Notes under the pieces: generated by a model
Database searches by the model: none
What the model was told of the DNA's origin: nothing
Seen by the model: the letters and a program-made list of their open reading frames with translations, nothing else
Assembly (NCBI GenBank): GCA_030765065.1
Contig: CM060990.1
Span: 500,640,190-500,704,189 of the forward strand
Direction: 5' to 3'
From: Deroplatys truncata
Lineage: Eukaryota; Arthropoda; Insecta; Mantodea; Mantidae
Length of the DNA stretch: 64,000 nt
Made by a program: the position numbers and the translations under genes
Shown here: positions 22,987 to 33,359 of the stretch, in pieces
How positions within the stretch are numbered: position 1 is the first letter of the stretch
Layout of the letters: every line of letters begins with the position of its first letter

Positions 22987-23904
22987 ACTCATATATCTAC
23001 ACCATTTTCGTTAAAAGTAGGATGCATGACTTTCATTTTCGACCTACCTAGACGCGTATCTCACTCAAGTTAGACATTCTTTGTGCTAAGTAACAAGCAA
23101 AGTTGTACTCTTACCCTTATGAATCCATTTCATGCTATTTGAATCTGTATGTAATATTGAAATAAATATAATTAACAGAATTACATAATTAATATATGAA
23201 TACTAGAATATTTCGTTTGACCTAATTTACCTATGATGGTTTATGTCTATCAAAGCCTGAGATCACATATAAAATGCGTAAATGTCGATTAATAGTTAAG
23301 TCTCCTGTTGGTGTACACGAATTCAACATCGATAGTATATATTCACTAGTTGATATATACTGATTGAGCATGAAATCTCATAAAGATGCTCAATTACAGT
23401 AAATTTACAAGAATCTTGATTTTTTGTATGTTTCCCAATGGAGAAGGCATGGTTTTGTTAAGTGGTGCATATGCAATAGAACTTTAAAAATAGATATATT
23501 TCAAGGCTCAAACATAGGAGAAGATGATGTAAAGAGATAACCAGTTGTGTAGTGGCTAGAACTCCTGGACGCGATACTAAAATCTCCTCAAGTTCTGTAG
23601 TGACGGATTCAAGATGTAAAGTATTTGGATCTCCCTCAAGTGATCCTGAAATAGCATCAAGAGTTGTCATGAATGGATCAATAAGAGCAGTTTCTTTGAA
23701 TAAGCAAACTCTGAATAAACACGCGAATGAAAGCAAACATTCAAGAGTTAGCTTACCAAAGCGAGAATATATATCCAAAGCGAATATTGAGGAGATGATA
23801 TACCCTACACAGATCTAATGACTTAGTAGACCTCCTAAGGGGTTCCATACAGCAGGTAAAATGACTTTTCGGATGAGATTAGTGACATTATTTAGAAGCT
23901 AAAG
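22987..23904. other. Loop DNA without recognised gene
   Basis: A+T-rich spacer followed by an 88-106 codon region open on both strands (23458-23818). The plus-strand reading is Ser/Lys-rich, but I recognise no family. This part has no counterpart in the left half of the loop. Confidence 0.4.
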
Positions 23905-24890
23905 ACGGCCGGTTTTATAGCGTGATTAGTACCTGTGGAGCCTTGAAACCAGTGAAAGAGTTAGAAAGGTCCCTCAGAGGTGTTAAGTTTCTGTATAACA
24001 CTAAGAGGTTTCAGAGTTCTAGCTCAGTCATCTGCGGGCATTTGTACTTGCAATTTCTATGACAATGAGACACTATCGCTGTTAGCAGAAACGAATTGGC
24101 TCTTACTACATACCTGAATCCCCCCTGTTGAGATAATCCCTTAGGACTCATTATGAGGTTGCTCTAATGATTTATTGAAACCTTCTATGCCATTTACAAT
24201 ATTGATCAGAGTAATAATCAATTTCAATATCTTTACAACCATGAAATGAAGGGCTCGATACTCCCTATGGAACTTACAAGTTTACCGATATTAATGTATG
24301 CATCAGAGATAAGTTGGGGGTGAATGAGAACGTCTATTTTATTAGATCAATTTATAATAATGACATGAAGCATGAAATTAAATATCCTTTCAATGTTGAA
24401 TTTATTCACTGATTGTTCTATAGGCACGCTCTGGGGGCATCGGTGACAATAAAGTCATTCCAGCTAATCGGCTGGCGGAATCTGATTTGCTAGCCAATAT
24501 ACTTAAGTTAAGCATCAAACGAATCGAGCGCAGTATTGCGTCAGTCTCCTTCATCGACGGTGAAAGTGGACACTCGATCTATGAGTTTTCCCAACTGTTG
24601 CGGCTGGATATCATATTTCACAAGAAACATCAAATCCAATTTACCTGCCGTTCATAAATACCCACTTCATAGAGCAAATCAGCCTTCGCATAGGAGAGCA
24701 TAACAGTAATATCATTGACTTCAGAAACAAGGATATAAGCATAGTAGATTTTAGAAGCATAAATCAAAGCCTTCGAGGATATAACAACGGGTTGAGTCGA
24801 CGCCCACTCCATGCTCTGCCATTGACAACCAGTGTGTTAACGTCATTGAATCGAAAGGTCTTCCAGGCATTGGGCTTTAGAATCCTATAA
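23905..24890 (+). pseudogene. Fossil remnants: protease tail and minor capsid gene, right copy
   Basis: From about 23925 the sequence matches, inverted, the end of the left protease gene. From about 23985 to 24890 it matches the minor capsid gene (for example the segment encoding the FETFYSIPN / NNQF region near 24180-24230). It precedes the right capsid copy just as in the left arm. It is heavily broken. Confidence 0.7.
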
Positions 24891-26092
24891 TCATGGATAT
24901 CACCAGTGTTACGGAGACGCCGAGATTCGACAACGAGATCGCTAAAGAAGAGGAACATGTTTTTGGGTCTTGTAATACATCAGCTCTGGACGCTAATGAC
25001 GAGGTTCGAAACGCTTGTCAAGCAGAGGACTTATGTAATTTACCTAATTGAAGCTATCAATACATCAATGGAAGTATTACTAAACCTAATGGAGCAGCTT
25101 CTACTGCAAAGCTTGCCAATAACTCTATTGCATGCATGTTTGAGGAGATTCGATTGGATATGAACGGGTCAACTATTGATCGAATCTGAAACCCTGGGAT
25201 CGCATCAACTTTACGCAACTATGCTGCTCTCATCCCAATGGAATCTGATCGTCTGCCGAATGCTGGATGGTGTTATCCAGGAGAGGACATGGTCATTGTA
25301 CATGCAGCAAATGGAGCCTTTAATGCTATAGTACCTCTTTCGATGCTTCTGGGATTTTTCTGGCGATCACAAGGAGCTCATACCCAATGGGCAGTTGGTG
25401 TTGGTACTGATTCGATCCAAGGACTCTAAAAACTGTATTATAGTGCCTCAGGGTGAAGTGAATGCTACTGTTAAACTTGTACTAATCGAGTGGAAAATGT
25501 CTGTGATTCGACTTTCTGATGCTGAAATGCTTGAAATCCTCAAGACTGCCAAGCCGGATAAGACTCTGTTTCACCCATTTAGGACCATAGATCTGCATAC
25601 TCAGCCTGCTGTGCCGCAAGCATTCACCTGGAATGTCGCCATCACATCAAAAATGGAGAAGTCGAGATTTGTCATTTTAGGCGCTCAGACTTCAAGATCG
25701 AGTAATGCATCTAAAGATTGTTCCCCTTTTTATCATTGTAACTAACTAATTTGAGACTTTATCTTAATAGTGAATATTACCTCTATCACGATATGAGCTT
25801 GGACTTTGGAAACTCGAGATTTGCATCATTGTATGATATGTACTCAAGCTCTTATTATGGAAAAGAGAATTACCCTTTATTGAAAAGAAAAGATTTTCTT
25901 AAATATGCCCCTAAATTTGTTACAGATTGCTCGCATAAAACAGAGGAATTTGTAAATGCAGCTGTCAGCATCAGAATAGAAATTCAAGCTAGTGCAAATA
26001 TCCCTGCACAGATCTCCTTGTATTGCTTAATAATTCATTATAAAGTATTCACATACAAGCGTTTGACTTATGTGATGCAGCTTATATTTTAA
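24891..26092 (+). pseudogene. Fossil gene: major capsid protein, right copy
   Basis: Matches the left capsid copy along its length. Shared stretches include TKPNGAA, EIRLDMNGSTIDR, GWCYPGED, VHAANGAFNAIV, LIRSKDSKNCII, PFRTIDLHTQPAVPQ, FGNSRFASLYDMYSS and LTYVMQLIF at the C-terminus. It is on the opposite strand, consistent with the inverted arms. By eye about four fifths of residues agree. It is broken with several breaks, more decayed than the left copy. Confidence 0.85.
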
Positions 26093-27002
26093 ACTAATCA
26101 TTGTAATGTAAGGATTTCCCTTTCATTAGCAATGTAAGGATTTTTAATGAATAAAACGTGATGTATAAGCATACCTTCGTTCTGTTTTATTATTTTTATC
26201 ATACAATTCAAGTGCTTTCCTACTCCAACTCCTCCTTCCTGCATATGGCATTGCACTTGCAATGGTTAGGTTATGCAAATTTTCTTTATTGTTTAAATGA
26301 AAGTCTCTTTATTTTCATCATTTTCCCCCAGAGCAAATACTCTTGATACTGCTAATGCATACATGATTCCAGTCTTTTTAAATTACAAACTTCATCAACA
26401 TTTAAAAAGTATTTTCACGGTCATTTAAATTACTGCTCCCAATTCTTATTTTCACCGAATATAGGGAGACTCGCTCAAGCTAACTCTCAGCTATGATTTG
26501 CATTGTATACAAAATTGTTGGTGTGTTTCACCGTATGTTATATAAAAATCGTATCTTAACAGTGAGGCTTCTGAAAATATAGACGTTTCTGCGCACGCTT
26601 ATTGCATGTTTGGGTGATGTAGTGAGGATGGTTATTCTATCCTACAAGAGCGTCAGCATCCTTTCCTGAGTTGCAAATCTGTTCTTCTTCTTCTTCCCCT
26701 TATTCCGTCTGAAACATTACACAATGAAAGTCTTAGAAAACATGCTTTTGAAAGTGAAGGTAACCTGAAAAAGATTACATTTCTGTTAGGCTACATGGAA
26801 AATGAAACACAGAAGATATGTATAAACATTAGAATATCAGGTGTTATATCAATGTGATATATAACTGAATTCAAAGTATTTGACATTTTGATTTCATGAA
26901 TTTTTTATAAATTCTATAGCATGTATCTTTGTATCTTCATATGTAATATCAATGAGTCAGCTGTTTTAATTATGCGTTTTTTCTTTGTAAAATAGAAAAA
27001 TA

Positions 27003-27350
27003 TTAAATACTTAAATTTGACATTTCTACATACCTTCGCTGCTCGTAAAAAGATAATGTACATGTCTTAAATTTCTCCATCTGTGCCATGCCTTTATATA
27101 TGCAATACATTTTTCCAGGCATTTCTGCAAGCTCTTCGTCGGTTAACGAATTATAGCGTTCAGGTAAGAACACTTCGCAATCCTCCAGCGAAGATACGAT
27201 CCTGATACCGTATGCTGTTTGAGCTCTCTTTAAGATCTTTATCTCATATTTAAGCCCTATTTCGAGATCTTGAACTCTCCGAGTCGGTAGGAAACTGCGC
27301 TCTTCCGCCATCTTGTTAAGCCTATCTGCTAAACACTCTGTAACAGACAT
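27003..27350 (-). pseudogene. Fossil gene: small possible ssDNA-binding protein, right copy
   Basis: Open frame of 115 codons with PTRRVQDLEIGLKYEIKILK, YGIRIVSSLED, VFLPERYNSLTDEE and CIYKGMAQMEKFKTCTLSF. These agree with the left copy at 17512-17838 in the same order, on the opposite strand. Over the shared part roughly 80-85 per cent of residues agree. An extra N-terminal stretch (MSVTECLADRLNKMAEE) is present here. OB-fold/ssDNA-binding is inference. Confidence 0.5.
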
Positions 27351-27459
27351 TGATCATGAATTATTTTTTCAATGTATGATTCAGATGGAAGGACAAGTTA
27401 TGCATTTCTTTATATTAGATCCAATGTATGTGTTGTGCTACATGACCACAGTATTTTGT

Positions 27460-27514
27460 AAGTATGTTAATGCATGTTTGTGTTCGGATATCCGTAGGTC
27501 TTCGTGCAGGTTCG
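27460..27514 (-). repeat. Recurrent 37-bp motif, right copy 1
   Basis: On the minus strand, CACGAAGACCTACGGATAT followed by CCGAACACAAACATGCAT. It is the mirror of the left copies at 17191-17324. Confidence 0.75.
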
Positions 27515-27539
27515 GGTGCTTGGTAGAAGTGGTAGTTTG

Positions 27540-27840
27540 TGACAATCATGTAGGTGGTGAAATCTGTGTGATGGTGAATGTAAGAAGAGTGTGTGTAGAA
27601 ATTCCTGTGATGGTGGAACAAAGAGCGGGTAGAGAGAATCGTGTGAATGTGAATGGAAGAAGAACGTATAGAGAAAATTGTATGAGTGTTCGTGGAAGAA
27701 AAATGGGTGTATAAATCCATGTGATGGTAAAAATGAAGGGGATAGAGAAAAGCGTGTGAATATTAATAGAAGAAGAGGGTGTAGAGAAAACCGTATGAAT
27801 GTGAATGGAAGAAGAGCGCGCCGAAAAATACATGTGAGTA
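27540..27840. repeat. 55-76 bp tandem repeat, right arm
   Basis: Inverted counterpart of 16770-17150, with GTAGAGAAAATCGTATGAAT-like and GTGTAGAAAT-like cores. Open frames across it on both strands (up to 134 codons) are low-complexity repeat translations. Confidence 0.8.
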
Positions 27841-28379
27841 TAAAGTTCAGATTAAAAAATATGATACTCATGCAACGATTCGTCTTTCATGCACTGCATC
27901 GTTTAAACAAAATTAAATGAATCGTAAAAAGCCGAAATTGATTTGTATAGTTATGTATAAACTCACTCACCTTGCATTGTTGAATGCTCTGTGTGTAGAA
28001 ATCTGTGTATGAAGTTTTTTAAAATTTAAATGTAGAGTTAATAAGCTCGTAATGGTTCTAGCCAGCGTCGTTAGCTGTTTATATAGAGATCTACATCCCC
28101 TTGGATATGTCAGCACATCGTCATTGCAGGGGTGTTTACACGTCACGTGATTATTGCACCCAATGGAATTATCACCTGTTGCACATGCGCAGAGGCCCTC
28201 AGCAATTCTATCCCTACTTGATTCAATTCCCCCCTCTCTCTCAGAGAGTACTTCAATAGTGTCTTTATACGAGCTATAAAAATGCGTGGGGATGAAGGTC
28301 ATGTGAATGCGGTAGGCTGAAAAGAATTACATTTTGCTAGGCTTTTGAATTCTGTAATGACAATAATTTCCAATGCTAT

Positions 28380-28640
28380 CGTGCGTGTGTATGTGTGTGT
28401 GCGTGCACTGGTGCATGTGTGTATGTTTGTAGGCGTATGTGTGTGTACGCGTGTAAGTGTACTGGTGCATGTATACGTAAGTATGTGTACATGTGTGTGT
28501 TTGTGTGTGCTTGTGTGCGTGCACTGGTGTATGGGTGTATATTTGTAGGCGTATTTGTGTGTGTAAGTGCACTGGTGTATGTATACGTATGCATATGCAT
28601 GTGTGTATATGTATGTTTAATGGCTCTGTGTATGTGCATG
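28380..28640. repeat. GT/GTAT-rich microsatellite, right arm
   Basis: Mirror image of the CA-rich tract at 15540-15780. A purine-rich run (AAGAAAGAAAAAGAGAGAGG-like) follows at 28675-28735, mirroring the pyrimidine run at 15430-15485. The overlapping Cys/Val-rich and His/Thr-rich frames are repeat artefacts. Confidence 0.92.
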
Positions 28641-29290
28641 TGTATGTATGAATGCTTGGATGTATTTGAGGCAAGAAGAAAAAAGAGAGAAAGAAAAAGG
28701 GAAAAGAAAGAAAAAGAGAGAGGAACAAAGAAAATAAAGAATAGTGTCTAGGCATCGGGATAACTAAGTATACACCAGGATTTAATATAAATAATTATAT
28801 TTGTTAAATACATTTTAATCTGATTGCGCATACTGTCATAGTATAATATTTATTAAGCATTAGAGGTTCACAGGGTAAGATTCCAACTAGGACCTCTGAG
28901 TACCTAAGAAAACCCTGCATTAAACATCTTAATGATGTATAAAAATTAATATGATTTACCCTATTCGTCTATGTTCCTAAGTTTTAATAGCTACTAAGCA
29001 TTAGTATTTCACTACACTAAGACTCGAACTCAGACATCTGGATACCCGAGAACGACTTTCATTAATCAGGGTAATGATATAATAATGTTTTTCCCTATCA
29101 AAGTATCAATTTTTCATTAGCAATTAAAACATTAAACTTTTGCCTGCAGTAAGATTCGAACACAGACCTAAGGATATCTATGTATACACAGGGATTTAAT
29201 GTAGGTAATGATATATGTTAAACACGGTTTTAATATCGCTGTTTCAAAGAGCCAATATGCGCAAAAACAGAGAGTTGAACATGTATAACT

Positions 29291-29484
29291 ATGTTCGGTG
29301 ATGCCCGTAGGTCGTCGTGCAGGTTCGTGCGCATGGAGGAAGTGTTACGGATGTTACGATCGTGTATATCTATGTTCGGAGATGCCCGTAGGCCTTCGTG
29401 AAGGTTCGGCAGCTTAGACCAAGTTTTTGGAATGCATTGAGCACATATATCAATGTTCGGGGATGTCCGTGTGTCTTCATGCGG
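29291..29484 (-). repeat. Recurrent 37-bp motif, right copies 2-4
   Basis: Copies at 29291-29326, 29372-29409 and a diverged one at 29453-29484, spaced about 81 bp. On the plus strand each reads ATGTTCGG...CCGTAGG...TTCGTGNAGGTTCG. They mirror the left copies at 12674-12791. Confidence 0.75.
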
Positions 29485-29799
29485 GGTGGGAAGAGAGATC
29501 TTTTTTGTGCGCGAATCTGCTACTGATTAATATAAGGGGAGTAGGGATAGAAACGCGGCTGTCTTTTTTACCGTCAAACAAAAGACATGCCAGGTATAAT
29601 AACAATCCTGCAGGCTTCTGTCAGGTAATGAAGCTTGCAATGTGGGATCTGAGATGGCGCCGGGATGTCGGATGCTATAACAAAGGTGATTTATTACCCA
29701 GTGTATAGCGCTGCTGTACCTTCTCTGTCGAATAGGAAAATTTATTGCGCCCAGATATTCACGGTTCACCATCTGTTCTTTTAATATCACTGCACCAGA

Positions 29800-30175
29800 C
29801 TGGCTCTTTATAATATTGCAAGTGTTTGAAGAGAGAATAGAATGCAGCGGGGGACGGAATTGCTACATGTGTGACCTTCCTAACGAACACCTGTGCTGTA
29901 GAATGGAATGGAGACAATAGCGCTTGTTCTTTTGTCACAAAGCATAACTTATTACACCATTGCGCATTTTGATAGGCAAAAGGTACGGTCTTTGTTATAG
30001 TGCCCAGGTGCGCTTGTTTGGAGAGAGAATGGAATGCAGCTGGGGTAGCTGGTTGCTACAGATGTGGTCTGCTTAACGAACACGTGTGCGGGGAACGGAA
30101 TGGGGAGAATAACAGCTGCTCTTTTGACACAAAGCATAATTTATTACACCATTGTTCATTTTGACAGGTAATGGA
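29800..30175. repeat. Duplicated ~190-bp block, right arm
   Basis: Inverted counterpart of 12150-12530, again in two tandem copies, with CACAAAGCATAA, TTCATTTTGACAGG and GAGAGAATGGAATGCAGC-like landmarks. Confidence 0.85.
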
Positions 30176-30489
30176 CGACCTTAATTGCATGCCTGTCAAC
30201 CTTTCCATTATACTTCACAAAATTTATGGCCTCAGTTGCAACCAAAAAGTACCATGGGAGCGTAGCAGATGGAGAGTGGAGGCCTAATTAGCATATTAAT
30301 TGCACATTCCTTCATATTAAGTGGGCTGGATCCGCTAAAAGTACCCTACTGACTTAGAGGGGTTTTTCCACTAAAGACTCCTCGAATACCGTACAAATGA
30401 TCTATACTTAGACCTTTTATTGTTAAAGTTCTTGAATAATGGGGTTCTTTGTGTAGCAGTTTTTAACCGCAATCCCTTAGATCTATCAT

Positions 30490-30968
30490 TGTTTCCCCAC
30501 CTCTCCCATATGAACGCATTTCTCCCCCCTTCAACTATCTACTAGCTTACGACCTCTCTCTCCCCGTTTTCCTTGTCTCTCCCATATAAACGCATAGTCT
30601 GTCATTCAACCCTTGCTAGGCTAATACCTCTCCTCGGTTTCCTATATCTCTCATATAAACGCATGCCAGCTTTAACATCTATCTTAGCACCTCCCTCTCA
30701 TTCCGTATCTCTCCAGTATAAGCCTATATTCCTCTCCTTCAGCATCTGTCTAGCCTAGCACCTCTCCACGTCTTCCCTATCTCTCTCATATAAAGCGCAT
30801 TTCCCTCCTTCTACCACTGTCTAACCTAACATCGGCCTCCCGTATTCCCTATCTCTCCCATATAAACGCATTTTCCTCAGTGAACCGTCGCATCCACCCT
30901 CGTTTTCCCTATATTTTCCTATATAAACGCAAAATAGTGTTCTCGCTCTCTCCTATATAAACTACTTT
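30490..30968. repeat. Right outer tandem repeat of the Polinton-like fossil
   Basis: About eight units of 55-75 bp with the core CTCTCCCATATAAACGCA, at about 30508, 30583, 30653, 30715, 30788, 30860, 30916 and 30958. It is the mirror of 11590-11860, with about twice as many units. Confidence 0.85.
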
Positions 30969-30984
30969 CGTCGCTGATTTAGGC

Positions 30985-31996
30985 AGTTTTTCGAAGGTTG
31001 TCAAAGTGTCCATGATGAAGAGCGCAGTGGGCGACCGACCTCATCAATGATAACCTTGTTGAGCTGGTGCGGCAGTGCATCGTGGAGAACCATCACTTCA
31101 CGATTACGGAGCCCGGCAGCCATTTTCCGCATATATCACGACCCTTCTTGCATGAAATTGTCACTAAGCACCTGCTGTTCAGGAAATTGTGTACCAAGTG
31201 GGTGCCGTAAAACCTGACACCAGAGGATAAAACGAAACGCTTAGGAGCAGCACTGACATTTCTGCAGCGGTATTATGATGACGGCGACGAGTTCCTCGCC
31301 AAGATCGTCACGGGCGATGAGACGTGGGTTTCACACTTTACCCCGGAAACCAAGCAGCGGTCAATGCATTGGCGTCACAGTGGATCTCCGGTCAAGATGA
31401 ATTCAAACAGGCTGTGTCGGTGCGGAAACTGATGTGCAGGGTGTTTTGAGATAGGATGGGCATTCTGCTCATTGTCTTCCTGCCCAGAGGTGAAACAGTG
31501 AACGCTGACCGTTACTGTGAAACACTGCGGAAATTGCGACGTGCCATTCGAAACAAACGGCGTAGAATGCTTACTGCAGGTGTTGTGCTGCTCCATGACA
31601 ATGCTCGTCCACATAGTGCTCGGCGCACAGCAACTGTTCTATAGCAGCTCGGCTGGGAGCTGTTTGATCATCCACCACGCAGTCCTGATCTTGCTCCCAG
31701 CGATTTCCAACTTTTCTTGCACCTCAAGAAATTCCTATCCTCCGTTCAGCGTTTTGACTACGACGAAGAGCTGAAGACGGCTGTCACGCGCTGGTTTCAT
31801 TCACAGGCGGCAGACTTCTACGACACAGGAATACAAAAGTTGATCCCACGATATGACAAGTGTCTCAATTCTTGTGGTGGCTATGTCGAAAAATACCTCA
31901 AACATTGCTGTACCAGTTGCCAATAATGTTTTTCATGTAATTATGTTTTCTTTGCTTTTAAAAAAATAGGGAATCTTATTTTCTGGATGCGCCTCG
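30985..31996 (+). mobile_element. Mariner transposon, 5'-truncated
   Basis: The transposase begins abruptly inside its DNA-binding region (VHDEERSGRP), directly next to the outer end of the Polinton-like fossil. The 5' terminal repeat and about the first 70 codons are missing. The 3' end is intact: its terminal repeat reads, in complement, CGAGGCGCATCCAGAAAATA and is followed by a TA target dinucleotide at 31997-31998. It is from a different mariner lineage than 5033-6272. Confidence 0.88.
30990..31926 (+). pseudogene. Mariner DD34D transposase, 5'-truncated pseudogene
   Basis: Recognisable blocks on the plus strand, in order, are: VHDEERSGRP (about 31005); a degraded second helix-turn-helix; GDETWVSHFTPETKQ with the first Asp (about 31313-31355); MGILLIVFLPRGETVNADRY (31456-31515); LRRAIRNKRRRMLTAGVVLL and HDNARPHSARR with the second Asp (about 31530-31630); FHLFLHLKKF-like sequence; and WFHSQAADFYDTGIQKLIPR with YDKCLNSCGGYVEKYL at the C-terminus (about 31790-31905). 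Several frameshifts and stops interrupt it: after LSWC near 31060, around 31208, near 31420-31450, at the TAG near 31642 and again before the C-terminal block. Confidence 0.9.
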
Positions 31997-32154
31997 TATG
32001 TTCATGCAGATAGATGTGACGCTTTTAGCTATAATACTTTTAATCATTACTGAATATCCGACTTCCTGAATATGGTATTCGATTTCCGAAGAATGAAAAT
32101 TAATACCAACTACTTGTGATGTTATATGCAGACTTAGACGCTTCCCAGAAATAA

Positions 32155-32212
32155 TAATAATAATAATTATTATTATTAGTATTATTATTATTACAATTAT
32201 TATTAATTGCCG
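32155..32212. repeat. (AAT)n/(ATT)n imperfect palindrome
   Basis: An AATAATAATAAT run passes into ATTATTATTATT and is self-complementary, so it could fold as a hairpin. Confidence 0.9.
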
Positions 32213-32234
32213 AAAGTCATCCGCTAAGTTTTAG

Positions 32235-32519
32235 TGTGCCTAAAGGACGTTTGGGAAAGTAGAAAAATTTGATTTTGATTTAAGGACGCTCTTTAACTGC
32301 TATGGTCCTTAGCGTCCCATTCTATCTTATTGGGCGAAAGCCGGAAATTTTGCTCAGAGGTGTCTTAATCAGGCTCGGGGTTCTTTTACGTGCCGTAAAC
32401 CTGCGACACGAGACCACCGACTTTACTTCCCTTCCGAAGGAAGCCATGCTAAGGATTTTTACGCCCGAAAAAGTCCATCGCCCTCCGCTTGGTTTGAACC
32501 CGCGACCTTTTGAAAAGTA
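32235..32519 (-). mobile_element. tRNA-derived SINE (family C), head truncated
   Basis: On the minus strand the B box region GGGTTCAAACC is followed by GCGGAGGGCGATGG, then TTCGGGCGTAAAAATCCTTA, and the tail region CAGTTAAAGAGCGTCC. It matches the complete copy at 63168-63469 throughout the body. The tRNA head is interrupted by the microsatellite beginning at 32521, so no target duplication is visible. Confidence 0.85.
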
Positions 32520-32520
32520 G

Positions 32521-32755
32521 ATATTTACATACCTATATACATACACTTATCTACTAAGAGGAACACATACATGTATGCATTCATGCAATAAACATATACA
32601 CATACATGCATGTAAACATATGTACCTACATACAAACTTCCATACATAGATACACATAAACATACACACACATGTAAGCATGCATACGCATACATAAATA
32701 ATACACATACATATATATGTACATAAATACATACATATACTGATATGCATAAAAT
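32521..32755. repeat. TACA/CATA-rich microsatellite
   Basis: Irregular (TACA)n with ATAT interruptions. The overlapping Tyr/Val/Cys-rich open frames are artefacts. Confidence 0.93.
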
Positions 32756-33359
32756 GTGACCCATAATGGAACGGAGCTGTTCATGTTGGCACTCACAAAT
32801 GGGACCCGTGAGCGGAGCCACCTCTTTTGAGTATAATACTAGCCACTGTATTGGCAAGGTACTTTACCTCCCCAAAATAGGACAAAACTATCGAGCAGTA
32901 GCATTACAAGCTAGTTCTCTATGTTTTCACTTGCGGAGTACCGTTAAGACAATGCTTCATGAATTTTGGCGCAAAACTAAAATATAATATGATAGAAGCT
33001 TAGAAATAACGTTGGTGATGGAAGCTCTCATATAAATGTCGTAGCTATCATTCGGTTTAACCACACATGCAAGTAATTCTTCACCGCTTCCTCTAGAAGG
33101 CCAAATTATGTTGTATTGGTTAAGATTTTCTTTGTGTACAAATCTTAGTGAAACCCTTTCATAAAGGTGGCATCTGCACTACACTTCATTTCGCATCGAT
33201 TATAACATCGTTCTAGTTTGTTTTTGATGTCCCTGACTTGGTTTTCAGGCCAGTGACATAGAGAACTGATACCCCCTGAGTAGAGAGTCAAAAGTTGGTT
33301 ATCTAAGGTGCAAAACTTACGCAGGGAAAAATAATATTGCGATCTAGGAAAATAGGGCA
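32756..33359. other. No gene recognised between two microsatellites
   Basis: About 600 bp of more complex DNA. The 73-codon frame at 32766-32987 and the 78-codon frame at 33145-33381 show no recognisable motif. Confidence 0.4.

Larger units (their letters stand above)
11583..30969. mobile_element. Polinton-like (adintovirus-like) capsid-bearing fossil, giant inverted repeat
   Basis: This 19.4-kb element has two facing arms, left about 11583-20940 and right about 23905-30969. They match each other in reverse complement from end to end. Matching landmarks include the outer repeats, the block ending AATTAATATGCTAATTAGGC (12029-12055 and 30285-30310), the 37-bp motifs, CA/GT tracts, the small ssDNA-binding-like gene, the capsid gene and the minor capsid gene. 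Without the 2.1-kb insertion in the left arm the arms are about 7.3 and 7.1 kb. The loop carries protease, core protein, PLA2-like segment and a minisatellite. By eye the arms differ at roughly a fifth of positions, so the duplication looks old. Both outer ends share AGTAGTTTA. No 6-bp target duplication could be confirmed. The element is broken, the right arm more than the left. No polymerase or integrase gene was recognised. Confidence 0.85.
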
